This document shows, one piece after another, positions 25,486 to 34,673 of a DNA stretch of 64,000 nt. Numbering within the stretch: the stretch's first letter is position 1; each line of letters starts with the position of its first letter. Made by a program: the position numbers and the translations under genes. The stretch is from CAIQPV01 sp963719855 (GTDB lineage: Bacteria > Pseudomonadota > Gammaproteobacteria > Burkholderiales > Gallionellaceae): contig CAVRDK010000008.1 of the NCBI GenBank assembly GCA_963719855.1, forward strand, positions 1-64,000, written 5' to 3'. Under the pieces are notes generated by a model. It saw only the letters and a list, made by a program, of their open reading frames with translations, made no database searches and was not told where the DNA came from.

Positions 25486-27657
25486 TTAAAACTTGAAATT
25501 GAGGGCGGTGTATATAGAAATCCCCATGCCGGGGACCGCGATACCCCATGGTATGCCGTTTTCAGACATAGTCACGCCTTGGCCGACATAGGCTCCGCCC
25601 AGCGGTAGCGAGTAGAACTTGTTGAAGAGATTATCGACGCCGATATCGAGGCGGGCCTTTTTCCAATCATAACTACTGCGCAGGTTGAAAAGGCCATAAC
25701 CCCCGGTCTTAATCTCGTTCCTGACTTGCGACACATTCGTCTTGGCAGCGACCAGTTGAACTTCGGCAGTGTTGGTCCAGCTGCCCAGACGTTCCACTAC
25801 CGCCAGCTTCGTATTGAGCGGCATGATGTTGTAGAGATTGTCGCCGGTAGTCTGGTTCTCACCCCTGGTGTAACTCATTACTCCGGTTCCGGTGAAGCTG
25901 CCGTAATCGCCTGTTTTCGCCAGAGGCAGGTGGCCGGAAACATCTATGCCGTAAAGCTTGGCGGATTGATTGACATATTGCAGCACATTGAACTGGTTAG
26001 CCTTGCAGGTCGTACCGGGCAGGCATTGTGCATCGATGTAGTTCTCGACGTAGGTATAGTAGGGTGTGACTTTTACCCCCCATTGCTCCTTGGCGGCATC
26101 ATGCCAGTCAGCCGTGACACTGAGTGTATGAGCCACTTCCGGATTCAGGTTGAGGTTGCCGACGTAACCGTTTCCATCGCCTGCAAAGTTGTTCATGATC
26201 GCTGCCATCGAATTCGTCGACCAGGTATAAAGCTCATCAAGATTGGGAGCGCGAGTCTTCTGTGCGTAGCCCGCCTCGAAGGATTGTGTTGCACTGGGGG
26301 TATAGCGGGACAGCGCGGTCAAATCCCAGTTTTGATAGTTGCGTTGATGGTCGAGGGCATTGAATTTATTCGCATCGGCCGAATACATGCCGCTATAACC
26401 ATGAACGTTGTCCGTATTCATCGAGACCGAATCGCTGCGAACCCCAAATTGGCTTAACCATTGCGGATTCCAGCGCGACTCCCATTCTCCGAAAACATCG
26501 ACGCGGTCGCGCCGTCCATTATTGATATTCTGGAATATATTCGGCGCCATCATCATTCCGGTTCCAGATGCGGGCCACCAATCGTTCAGGCTGTAATTCT
26601 GGATCTCGGTGCCGACCCTGAGTATGTCTCTGTCCGAAAGCGCGATATCGCCCTTGATGAGAGCGCCCGTGGTTTTTCCGCTAGTATCCATCGGCATGCC
26701 GGGTGCATTGCCATACATGAATTGTCTATCGTTGCCGAAATTCATGCTGTGGTTTGTAGTCTGGTCATAGACGCGTGATTCCAGCGTTCCCCAACCGTAC
26801 TGGCCTGTGTAGTGGAAATTGACGTCCGTATTGGTGTTTCCCGTTATATCCATGCGCTGGTTCGGGAATCCCTCGTAGGGGATATCCTGCACGCCCACTT
26901 TCAGTTCGAACAGATGGTTGTCGCGGTGCAGCGCAAACCCTATGTCCTGATTGACCGATTTGTAGGCGGAAGAACCCACCACGTCCGCGCCTACCACACC
27001 GTATGGTGTTACGTATGCGGATTTAAAGTTGTTAGCTGCCTTGTAATCCCCGGCTTGCGCGGTGGAGCCGCTGTACGTCATGTTCAGGGTTTCACTCGCT
27101 ATCGTCGCACCCACATTGGCGCCATAGGCATTGCCGTTGCTGCGATAAAAAGCGCCGACCTGTCCATTGATCAGGGTTCCCTGCCCGGCTTGGGAAAATT
27201 GCGGCGCCGCTGAATTCACCTGGATCGTGCCGCCGATACTGTCCCCGCCGACGCTGACCGGCGTGATACCGGCAAACACCTTGACGGTTCCCACATTGGT
27301 CGGATCGATGTAGGAAAGCGGCGAGTTCATGTGGTTGGGGCAGGCGGGCATCAGTCCCATGCCATCGACCAAGACATGCACGCGGTCATCCGCCATGCCG
27401 TGAATAACCGGCAGACTGGAGACGCCACCGGCACCATAGAGGCTCACGCCGGGGATGTCCCGTAACATGCTCGCTGTGTCGCTTGTGGAAGGACGCAGGA
27501 AAGACAGGTTCGCCTCGTCGAGATTGGATGCGTCACTCGGGGCAGTGACGATTATCGTACTCAACTCCGTGCGCAAGGTTGCCTCGGTTGCTTCAGCCGC
27601 AAACGCGCTTGGCGTAAATGCCAGCGCGACACAAATAGTTATACGTTTTAACTGCAT
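25486..27657 (-). CDS. TonB-dependent outer-membrane receptor, probably copper related
   Basis: A 723-residue outer-membrane receptor with a signal peptide (ICVALAFTPSAFA), a plug domain (SDTASMLRDIPGVSLYGAGG, then VLVDGMGLMPACPNHMNSP) and a long beta-barrel ending in aromatic F (ALNFKF). The plug word ACPNHMNSPLSYIDP resembles that of OprC/NosA-type copper receptors. The csp gene downstream supports metal uptake. The start follows GGGGGAA. Its promoter region is shared with the divergent RegA-like regulator and holds two operator-like palindromes, so its expression probably responds to that regulator. Confidence 0.85.
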   Translation of the reverse strand: MQLKRITICVALAFTPSAFAAEATEATLRTELSTIIVTAPSDASNLDEANLSFLRPSTSDTASMLRDIPGVSLYGAGGVSSLPVIHGMADDRVHVLVDGMGLMPACPNHMNSPLSYIDPTNVGTVKVFAGITPVSVGGDSIGGTIQVNSAAPQFSQAGQGTLINGQVGAFYRSNGNAYGANVGATIASETLNMTYSGSTAQAGDYKAANNFKSAYVTPYGVVGADVVGSSAYKSVNQDIGFALHRDNHLFELKVGVQDIPYEGFPNQRMDITGNTNTDVNFHYTGQYGWGTLESRVYDQTTNHSMNFGNDRQFMYGNAPGMPMDTSGKTTGALIKGDIALSDRDILRVGTEIQNYSLNDWWPASGTGMMMAPNIFQNINNGRRDRVDVFGEWESRWNPQWLSQFGVRSDSVSMNTDNVHGYSGMYSADANKFNALDHQRNYQNWDLTALSRYTPSATQSFEAGYAQKTRAPNLDELYTWSTNSMAAIMNNFAGDGNGYVGNLNLNPEVAHTLSVTADWHDAAKEQWGVKVTPYYTYVENYIDAQCLPGTTCKANQFNVLQYVNQSAKLYGIDVSGHLPLAKTGDYGSFTGTGVMSYTRGENQTTGDNLYNIMPLNTKLAVVERLGSWTNTAEVQLVAAKTNVSQVRNEIKTGGYGLFNLRSSYDWKKARLDIGVDNLFNKFYSLPLGGAYVGQGVTMSENGIPWGIAVPGMGISIYTALNFKF

Positions 27658-27753
27658 TACAACTTCCCCCTTAAAATGAGAATTGCTGCGCGATTAACCA
27701 AGCAATTCATTTTGCGCGGCGCGAAGTTAACTGAAATTTATTTGCATGGGAAT

Positions 27754-27783
27754 GCGACATGATGTCGCGCGACAATTTGTCGC
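27754..27783. promoter_or_regulatory. Two adjacent RegA/PrrA-type boxes, GCGAC-N5-GTCGC
   Basis: GCGAC-atgat-GTCGC (27754-27768) and GCGAC-aattt-GTCGC (27769-27783) abut each other exactly. Both arms are perfect inverted repeats and match the spaced palindrome bound by RegA/PrrA/RegR response regulators. They lie between the divergent TonB receptor gene and the regulator gene, so they suggest autoregulation and control of the receptor. Confidence 0.75.
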
Positions 27784-27842
27784 ATGGTGATATTTTGCGA
27801 AGTGGGCTACTCTTTACGTATTGGCATTTCAGGAAAATGATT

Positions 27843-28385
27843 GTGAATATTTTTCTCAACGAACAAGCATCGCTGCTACTTGTGGATGATGATGTTGTCT
27901 TTTGTCAGGTGCTTTGTCAGGCACTGCAAAGACGGAGTTACACCGTAACCGTGGCGCACAGCGTTGAGCAGGCTATTCCACTGGCGAAGGCGAATCCACC
28001 GGAATATGCGGTGGTGGACCTGAAGATGGACGGGGCGTCTGGATTGACGCTGGTGCAAGCACTCCATGAACTCGATCAGGCAACACGCATCGTGATGCTG
28101 ACTGGTTATGCCAGCATTGCCACGGCAGTGGAAGCGATTAAACTGGGTGCGACGCAATATCTTGCCAAACCGGCCAATGCCGACGAAATCGCGGCGGCGT
28201 TTGGTCACCATCCAAGCCCTAACTTTCATTTCGATGCCCAAGTTACGACGGTGGATCGTCTGGAGTGGGAGCATATCAATCGCGTATTGCATGAGCATGA
28301 AGGCAACGTCTCAGCCACTGCTCGTGCCCTAAACATGCACCGCCGCACCCTGCAACGCAAGCTGGCAAAACAGCCTGAGATGTAA
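27843..28385 (+). CDS. RegA/PrrA/ActR-type response regulator
   Basis: A 180-residue two-component regulator. The receiver domain has LLVDDDVVFCQVL, the phospho-acceptor Asp in YAVVDLKMDGASG, Thr in MLTGYASIATAVEAIKLGA and Lys in YLAKPAN. The output domain is a Fis-type helix-turn-helix (GNVSATARALNMHRRTLQRKL), as in RegA, which controls redox-dependent genes. A GTG at 27843 is well spaced from AGGAAA; an ATG at 27837 is an alternative. No RegB-like kinase lies nearby, so it is an orphan here. GCGAC-N5-GTCGC boxes lie upstream and downstream. Confidence 0.88.
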   Translation: MNIFLNEQASLLLVDDDVVFCQVLCQALQRRSYTVTVAHSVEQAIPLAKANPPEYAVVDLKMDGASGLTLVQALHELDQATRIVMLTGYASIATAVEAIKLGATQYLAKPANADEIAAAFGHHPSPNFHFDAQVTTVDRLEWEHINRVLHEHEGNVSATARALNMHRRTLQRKLAKQPEM

Positions 28386-28479
28386 ATCTCAGCGAATCAG
28401 TTCTTAATCTCCCGAAAATGTTCGTCATCTTGAGACACTCCAAATAACAGTTGACGCAGAGCGGTTAACTCAACGGGGT

Positions 28480-28494
28480 GCGACAATTTGTCAC
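28480..28494. promoter_or_regulatory. Third RegA-type box upstream of the CATCGC protein gene
   Basis: GCGAC-aattt-GTCAC differs by one base from the perfect boxes at 27754-27783 and shares its spacer with the second one. It lies about 110 bp before the start of the outer-membrane protein gene, suggesting control by the same regulator. Confidence 0.65.
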
Positions 28495-28603
28495 ATCCCG
28501 CTCAGCATTTTTTCTCATACAATGCCAATTCCACACGGAAACACTATGGGCGAATCCCCCCCATGCCATATTGGAATTGCATTTATACGGCACAGTAAAA
28601 ATA

Positions 28604-29728
28604 ATGGATAAATTGATGTTGAAAAAGAAAAATGCAACACAAAGGGGAGCATCAAAGCAACCCACTCTTAAAAATCTAAACTTCGGACTATTCAAGCAAC
28701 GCCTGCGGGCAACTCTTACCGTGACTTTGGCTCTTGCCACGCTTGCCAGCGGCAGCGAAACATTTGCTTGCGCCACATGCGGCTGCTCCCTGTCCACCGA
28801 CGGAGCCATGGGTTATTCGACCACAACTGGCTGGGGCATCAGCTTGGACTACAACTTCATCGACCAAAATCAGTATCGTTCTGGATCAAGTACCATTTCC
28901 CCCTCGGCAGTGGCATTAGTTAACGGACAGGAAGTTGAAAACCAAACCATAAACCGCTACCTCACGCTTGGGCTTAGCTACTCGCCCGCTGCTGACTGGA
29001 ATTTCAAACTGCTGGTACCTTACATCGACCGTAGCCACTCAACTTATAGCAACACCGAAATCCTCCCGCTCGACCCGAGTCAGATAAGCTATGCAACCGA
29101 GAACAGCATGGGAGACATCAAATTCATCACCAGCTATCAGGGTTTTCTACCTACACACAACCTCGGAATTCAGGTCGGTGTAAAACTACCCACAGGAGCT
29201 TATGGCGGGCAAAATACTCAGACCGGAGCTATAGTCGGGAGCCCTGTCTATTTTGGACCAACTGGTAATGCGGCCAACAACCCTCTCGATACCAGCTTGC
29301 AACCCGGAAATGGTAGTACCGACATTATTCTCGGAGCGTATTACTATCAGGCTGTGAGCCAGAATTTTGATGCCTTTATAAACGGTCAATATCAAAGATC
29401 AGTGAAGCAAAAACTCGACCAGGTTAATCAGGACTACCGCCCAGGCGATTCTACAACTGTGAGTTTTGGAGTGCGCTACGAAGCCAACCCTCAGATCGTG
29501 CCGCAACTACAAATAAACGTGACGCACAAAGGAGCAGACTCGGGAGCGCTTGCTGACCCTATTGACGTAGAAGGCGTGACAGCGTACCTGAGTCCTGGCG
29601 TAACTGTGGCCGTTGCAAATAACACGCGGGTTTATGGCTTCGTGCAACTGCCGATATATAGCTACCTTAGTGGCTACCAACTCTTCCCCCACTACACGAC
29701 TTCAGTCGGAATAAGTCACTCTTTCTGA
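28604..29728 (+). CDS. Outer-membrane beta-barrel protein with N-terminal CATCGC motif
   Basis: A 374-residue exported protein. After a long charged N-region comes a hydrophobic signal (TLTVTLALATLASGSETFA) and at once the motif CATCGCSLSTDG, which could bind a metal or heme-like ligand through its three cysteines. The rest alternates in the manner of a transmembrane beta-barrel (GWGISLDYNFIDQNQYR, HYTTSVGISHSF with a terminal Phe). Function is unknown. The following gene encodes a TlpA thioredoxin, which could keep the CxxCxC reduced. The start has no strong ribosome-binding site. Confidence 0.72.
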   Translation: MDKLMLKKKNATQRGASKQPTLKNLNFGLFKQRLRATLTVTLALATLASGSETFACATCGCSLSTDGAMGYSTTTGWGISLDYNFIDQNQYRSGSSTISPSAVALVNGQEVENQTINRYLTLGLSYSPAADWNFKLLVPYIDRSHSTYSNTEILPLDPSQISYATENSMGDIKFITSYQGFLPTHNLGIQVGVKLPTGAYGGQNTQTGAIVGSPVYFGPTGNAANNPLDTSLQPGNGSTDIILGAYYYQAVSQNFDAFINGQYQRSVKQKLDQVNQDYRPGDSTTVSFGVRYEANPQIVPQLQINVTHKGADSGALADPIDVEGVTAYLSPGVTVAVANNTRVYGFVQLPIYSYLSGYQLFPHYTTSVGISHSF

Positions 29729-29817
29729 ACAACAGGCGCTGATCCGGAGGTATGGAACTTTTGAACCAGCGTTTTGTTCAAATGTGACAATCAGCTATCA
29801 CATTACGGAACACAAAC

Positions 29818-30408
29818 ATGGCACGCGAATTTCACCCCACACGAAATGCCACACATCAGCTTGAGCCATCTCCAGACATGCAGCGTCGCGCCTTACTTCG
29901 AGGGGCGATCGGGCTGGGAATTGCGGCGGCTGGCGGACTGTCAACCAATTCTGCGCAAGCGAAAGAGTTGGAGGTAGGCCAACCAGCACCGCCATTGGTG
30001 CTGCACACTCTGGATGGACACAACATCGCCACAAGCGACCTGCTCGGTCAGGTGGTGATCGTCACCTTTTGGGCCACTTGGTGCGACCATTGCTATGAGG
30101 AATTGCCGTTGCTCTCGTCCTATGCAGATCGCCATGCGCAGCAAGGATTGCGTGTGCTGGGTTTCTGTCTTGACGGGCCGGAAGATTTACAGAGAGTGAG
30201 GAATGTAGCGGCGAATCTGAGCTTTCCGGTTGGACTTCTCGGGAGTCCCTGGGCTGGGAAATATGGTCGAATCTGGCATATCCCTGTGAGTTTTGTTATC
30301 GACCGCAGCGGTCGCCTAGCAGATAACGGTTGGGATGATGAACAGCCAGCTTGGACGAAGGAACGGCTGCAGCGGGTGGTAGATCCACTTCTGTTGCGCA
30401 AAGATTAG
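29818..30408 (+). CDS. TlpA-family thioredoxin with Tat signal
   Basis: A 196-residue thiol-disulfide protein of the periplasm. A twin-arginine signal (MQRRALLRGAIGLGIAAAGG, starting at residue 21) precedes a TlpA-like domain with the redox motif FWATWCDHCYEELP and the cis-Pro loop WHIPVSFVIDRSG. It is about 90 bp downstream of the CATCGC protein gene on the same strand and likely acts on it. A start at residue 21 is possible. Confidence 0.85.
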   Translation: MAREFHPTRNATHQLEPSPDMQRRALLRGAIGLGIAAAGGLSTNSAQAKELEVGQPAPPLVLHTLDGHNIATSDLLGQVVIVTFWATWCDHCYEELPLLSSYADRHAQQGLRVLGFCLDGPEDLQRVRNVAANLSFPVGLLGSPWAGKYGRIWHIPVSFVIDRSGRLADNGWDDEQPAWTKERLQRVVDPLLLRKD

Positions 30409-30903
30409 TAACTTTGCTCGTACCGTGGCTTGGCTTTCAATATACAACAGACAAGCTGAACCTACTACCACCGCGCCACATCCCTATTCTACCGATTACT
30501 GCATGTCACGAACGACCGCTAACGGGCAACGAGTTTTGATGCTTGACTGTCCGGTTGGGGTCGATAGTGACTATTGGTGAACGTCCGCTTCAGCGCAATT
30601 AAAATTTTAGTGTGTGCAAAAAACTGAACTGCTCCACAGCGGACATTGGCGAATTCACACTATCGACCCACAGGGGAAACTCAGGTCAGGCACCCCGACC
30701 GTCTTCTCCCTAGTCCATTGCGGACGCTGACGGCTCTACAAAACAATTGGCGATTTAGTATATTTGAGCGTCCGGTTTGCAACTTTTCGACTTCACACTT
30801 TTAACCCGTTTCAGTCAGTCATCCTTGTAAATTCGCCGCCTGAAAGCCGCCGTTTAACCCTGGGGTAAACGCTCTTCAAATTGCTCAATGGGAAGCGGCT
30901 TGG
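30409..30903. other. Gene-free region with degenerate intergenic repeats
   Basis: Nearly 500 bp between convergent genes with no supported reading frame. It is packed with words such as gaacgtccgcttcagcg, ccacagcggacattggcgaa, tgcggacgctgacggc and gagcgtccgg, members of the dispersed repeat family described in the findings. Confidence 0.6.
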
Positions 30904-31536
30904 TCACACAGATGTCAGGCCATTACGAACAGCGTATTTGGTTAATTCAGCAACGTTATGTAGGTCGAGCTTTCCCATGATATTGCGACGGTGCACATCA
31001 ACCGTGGCAGGGGAAATAAACAGGCGTTTTGCGATTATCTGAGAGGTATGACCTTCCGCCACCAGCTGTAGCACTTCGCGTTCACGCGGACCAAGTTCCC
31101 GTACACCCACCATATAGTAATGCCCGGTATTTTCAACCACCGCTGCTATTTCCGGGCACAGATATTTTTTGCCCTTCATCACCGCATGCAAGGCATGCAC
31201 CAATTCACTGCCAGCATTTTCCTTGACCACATAGGCGATGGCACCAGCCTCAAGCATTTCCAGAACATGCTGCTTATGGGCAAAATCCGACAGCACGATA
31301 ACCTTCACTTTCGGATACTCCGCAACCAGTCGCCGTGTCACTTCGATGCCGTTAATGCCAGGCGTACCAATGTCCATCACAACCACATCCGGCTGTAACA
31401 ATGCGACGAGCTCCTGTACTACGGAAGTATCATTGGCTACTCCCACTACCTTGATGTCCTTTTCCTTTTCCAGAAACGTTTTTAAAGCATCGAGCAAGAG
31501 TTTATAGCCGTCGGCAAGAATTATTCGAATTGTCAT
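30904..31536 (-). CDS. NarL/FixJ-type response regulator
   Basis: A 210-residue two-component regulator. The receiver domain starts MTIRIILADGYKLLLDAL, with phospho-acceptor Asp in VVVMDIGTPGINGIEVTR and a Lys in YVVKENAGSEL. The LuxR-type helix-turn-helix lies at the C-terminus (LGPREREVLQLVAEGHTSQ, ATVDVHRRNIMGKL). The start at 31536 matches the family; the frame is open 46 codons further without similarity. No kinase gene is adjacent. Confidence 0.9.
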   Translation of the reverse strand: MTIRIILADGYKLLLDALKTFLEKEKDIKVVGVANDTSVVQELVALLQPDVVVMDIGTPGINGIEVTRRLVAEYPKVKVIVLSDFAHKQHVLEMLEAGAIAYVVKENAGSELVHALHAVMKGKKYLCPEIAAVVENTGHYYMVGVRELGPREREVLQLVAEGHTSQIIAKRLFISPATVDVHRRNIMGKLDLHNVAELTKYAVRNGLTSV

Positions 31537-31585
31537 GGTGCGTTCAGAATTGGGGGGATATGGGGAACTCAAAACAATGCCGTTT

Positions 31586-31990
31586 TCAGGTATTAAGCAT
31601 GGCGTCAATTTGCGCTTCGCCGGAAATCCAGTCTTCCATTTCGTATCCACCCGAAAATCCACGTTGTTCGGCACGAAAATAGGCGGCAGTGGCGATCATG
31701 TGGTAACGATCTTCTGGGGTAACGGTGTTTTTCTTGATGCTCTTTTTGGGTGTGCTTTTCGTGGACTCGGCTTGCTTGCGTGTCGGAGCTTCAGCTTTTG
31801 GAGTGCTCACTTTTTTGACCGGGGTTGTCACTGCTTTTTTAGTGGCAGTAGCAACAACTTTTTTTGCCGGGGTTGCTGCTGCATTTTTCGCAGCGGACTT
31901 GCTTGCCGGGGTTGCCGCACTAACTTTTTTGACTGGCGGTTTTTTTGCAGGAGTGGTGCTGGTCGTGGTTCTTTTGTTACTTGTGACCAT
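31586..31990 (-). CDS. Histone-H1-like tail fused to a DUF2934 domain
   Basis: The 134 residues have a long Lys/Ala/Pro/Thr-rich N-terminal tail (SAATPASKSAAKNAAATPAKK and similar), like bacterial H1-type nucleoid proteins. They end in a DUF2934 domain (YHMIATAAYFRAEQRGFSGG, then DWISGEAQIDAML). The tail very likely binds DNA or RNA; the role of DUF2934 is unknown. It lies 50 bp upstream of the NarL-like regulator on the same strand. Confidence 0.8.
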   Translation of the reverse strand: MVTSNKRTTTSTTPAKKPPVKKVSAATPASKSAAKNAAATPAKKVVATATKKAVTTPVKKVSTPKAEAPTRKQAESTKSTPKKSIKKNTVTPEDRYHMIATAAYFRAEQRGFSGGYEMEDWISGEAQIDAMLNT

Positions 31991-32072
31991 GATATTCCTT
32001 CCAGAGAGTTAATAAGTGAAATATGTTTTTAAAAAACATGTGTTATTTTTCGTGAAGTTGTGTCGGCAAAGT

Positions 32073-32333
32073 CTATTTGATACTTTGCTCAGGCTTGTCG
32101 GACTTTTTGGAATCGCTCTCCGTTGCACGACGAGTTTCGTATCTTGCCCGCAATTCTTGGGTTTTAGGCGACGTTGGGGCAGATGAACCGCGGAGCAACC
32201 GGTTGGGTGGGCTGCTCTCAGTAGCGCTGTCAGGAGAAGAAACATTTGGAACTGACTTTACGGGTGACACGGCACTCCCCTTATTGAGACAAACTACAGG
32301 AGCAACCAGAACATCCGGCGGCCCCGCTATCAT
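32073..32333 (-). CDS. Small hypothetical protein
   Basis: An 86-residue reading frame with a plausible AAGGGG ribosome-binding site 8 bases before its ATG. It is rich in Ser and Pro in the middle and charged at the C-terminus (RARYETRRATESDSKKSDKP). No domain is recognised. It lies upstream of the DUF2934 gene on the same strand. Confidence 0.4.
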   Translation of the reverse strand: MIAGPPDVLVAPVVCLNKGSAVSPVKSVPNVSSPDSATESSPPNRLLRGSSAPTSPKTQELRARYETRRATESDSKKSDKPEQSIK

Positions 32334-32970
32334 AGGTTTTACCCCTTAGACCGAAACTTTGCGCCCCTGTTTTTCAACAGGTTTGCCATTTTCAATAAAT
32401 TACCTCAACTGTTGTGTAGATGAGGCATCTTTGCGAAAAATACAGGAATTTCTGGGAATGCCATATTGGACTAAAGTACTAGATGAACTTTCCTACAGGT
32501 AGTGCCGGGCTGAAGAACCTTAGCGCGTAAGATATTTACATCGTATGCATGGTTGATTTGAAGGATTCCCGGAAGCTATCAAGACCGCCTAACCGTATGG
32601 ATTGGAGGGCGTCTGGGATTGTGTGTATTTAGCGGCGAATTGCGGCTTCTGGCACACAGTGTCCGTCTAGCTGTGATGCCACGAAGCCGACTGAGGCGGC
32701 TTGCCGATGGTCTTAGTAGGACGTCCGGATTATGCCTACTGCTTACTTGTAATCCATCAAAAGAAGGTGCGACTGTAGGAGTCTCTATGACAAATATTTC
32801 CGCGCAGTAACTGCGGCCGTAGTCAGGAACATAAGCTCAAGCGGACAGTTACATGGTAAATTCACCAATATCTGGATGCCCGCTATGTGGTGCCTTGGTC
32901 ATGCGATCACTTTGTGCACCCAATACAGTCATTCACGAAATATACAAAATTCCAGATACTCTCGAGCAAC
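32334..32970. other. Gene-free region with degenerate intergenic repeats
   Basis: About 640 bp without a supported gene. Short open frames inside have no ribosome-binding sites. It contains repeat-family words such as cacagtgtccgtctag, aagccgactgaggcggcttgccg and aggacgtccgg (32640-32740). Confidence 0.5.
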
Positions 32971-33639
32971 ATGCTAAAAATAATCCTGCTAATTTTCCTC
33001 GCAACCTTGATTTCCGGTTGTGTCAGTCCGCCCAAGTTATACAAGGTGGAATCGGTTTATGTATGTGCCGCCGAAGACTGCGGACAAGCCGCACAACATT
33101 ATGGTGTGGAGCAAATTCTGGCCGGTCTGCAGCGATTGCTGGCGGCGAACGATGGGCAGGAGTTCAAAGCCTGCGACTCCGACCCAAAGACCCGTGCATG
33201 CATCAGCAAAGGCGTCTGCCATTATGTGCAGGCTGGCCCGTTCCCCGGTTTCACATGCTTTAAGTCGGGAACGGTGAGCTCACCTGTGTTTGACAACACT
33301 GAAAAACGCATTCGATTTCAGACCAAACCGAACGGGACCGGTTTGGGCATCCCGGCGTTTTGCGCAGCTCATGAGGCAACCATTACGGCGCATACCGTCG
33401 ACGAAATTGTCTGGGAAGATGCCCCCTATTATTGCAATTGGATGATCATTGGAAACTCGACTAACACTTTCAGTTTCGCCGTGGAGTCCGTTGATTTTGA
33501 TCGGGGCATCATTGGCGGCTACTGGACGCACGCCATTACGGGAAACGGTCCTGGAGCCGCATCCGGCTATGCAGTTTTTGTTTTTCCAAAGACGATGCCC
33601 CGTGGCGAGGACTGGCTGACTGAGCCGTTAAAGAATTAA
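32971..33639 (+). CDS. Lipoprotein of unknown function
   Basis: The 222-residue product begins MLKIILLIFLATLISGCVSP, a clear lipobox with Cys17 as the lipidated residue. The mature part has paired cysteines (YVCAAEDCGQAA, FKACDSDPKTRACISKGVC) and a tail of alternating aromatic and polar residues. I do not recognise the family. The start at 32971 is chosen because the signal peptide begins there. Confidence 0.68.
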   Translation: MLKIILLIFLATLISGCVSPPKLYKVESVYVCAAEDCGQAAQHYGVEQILAGLQRLLAANDGQEFKACDSDPKTRACISKGVCHYVQAGPFPGFTCFKSGTVSSPVFDNTEKRIRFQTKPNGTGLGIPAFCAAHEATITAHTVDEIVWEDAPYYCNWMIIGNSTNTFSFAVESVDFDRGIIGGYWTHAITGNGPGAASGYAVFVFPKTMPRGEDWLTEPLKN

Positions 33640-34130
33640 TGAGGCCAATCAAGTTCTGCGAATGACCAGTTTTGGCCACCGCTCTTTGTCAGTCTATAGG
33701 TCGTTTAGCGTAGCCTAGAAATATATCCTTATCTGATAATTTCAAGATGCATGTAGGTGGTTATGCTGAAGCTGTAAAGACTAAATAGAAATACCGGTAA
33801 TCTGGTATTTCCTAGTTTTAGGAATCTTGGTTGGGAGATGTTAGGTCTAGCTAAGGAAGGGGTAAAGCCTACTGACCGTTATTGACACATACCAGTTGTA
33901 GCTTCCCACAATCTCGATGCCGCAAAGCCGCCACTCGCGATGTCCCAAAGTGGCCGTTTTTTCCAGTCAGACCTCGCCGATAGCAATCGGCTGCAGCTCA
34001 ACGATTAGCCGTCATTCGTAAAATTTACCCGAATAATTTACTCTGCCAGAATACTGAAATTCTGCAGGTCTGCACAAGCAGCCCGTTGGGTGTTATCGAA
34101 AAACCGTGGATCGGTATTGTGGCCGTACGG
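33640..34130. other. Gene-free region with degenerate intergenic repeats
   Basis: About 490 bp without a supported gene. It holds repeat-family words (tgaccagttttggccaccgc, aaagccgccactcgcgatg, agtggccgttttttccag) and lies between convergent genes. Confidence 0.5.
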
Positions 34131-34673
34131 TCAGTGCAGATCAATTTCAGAATCCAGGGATACGATCGCGATTTCGAATTCGCCCATGATCTGTTGCCAA
34201 TCGTTTCCGCGATGGGTGCCGAGATATTCGAGGAACGAGGAATCCGGATCATTCAGGAGAATGGCAATAGCGTACCCGTCGACGTTGTCTCTGAGTTTCA
34301 TCATCACATCGTATTTGGTGCCGCTCGCTAAGGCGTCATCAATCACGACAGGGGCCGGATCGAAGAATACTCTTGGAACCTCAACGCGAAGGCCTACAGT
34401 AAAGTCCGAATGGATGGCCGCCCTCGCTTCGGCGAAGCTACGGGAATCCGAAAAATGCCCGAAGGGGTGGATCTCAAAGAACTGCTGTACCGGGGGCATT
34501 TGCTCTTGATCCATCGCCGCTTCGAATGCGGTATCAATTTCCGTTCGGTCGCCCTCTTTTAGACGTATCCGAATAATAAGAGCCTCCGATATGCCGGCAA
34601 ACCCTTTCGCCTGGAAATGCCGAACGATGCGTTCGGCAGCGCCATCAAACAGAAGAGCGGAAGTGTTTTTCAT
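34131..34673 (-). CDS. Hypothetical cytoplasmic protein
   Basis: A 180-residue soluble acidic protein with no signal, membrane segment or cysteine. Features include VVIDDALASGTKYDVMMKLRD and a C-terminus IVSLDSEIDLH. A weak AGG site precedes the ATG. I do not recognise it. The coherent amino-acid composition over 540 bp supports a real gene. Confidence 0.5.
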   Translation of the reverse strand: MKNTSALLFDGAAERIVRHFQAKGFAGISEALIIRIRLKEGDRTEIDTAFEAAMDQEQMPPVQQFFEIHPFGHFSDSRSFAEARAAIHSDFTVGLRVEVPRVFFDPAPVVIDDALASGTKYDVMMKLRDNVDGYAIAILLNDPDSSFLEYLGTHRGNDWQQIMGEFEIAIVSLDSEIDLH

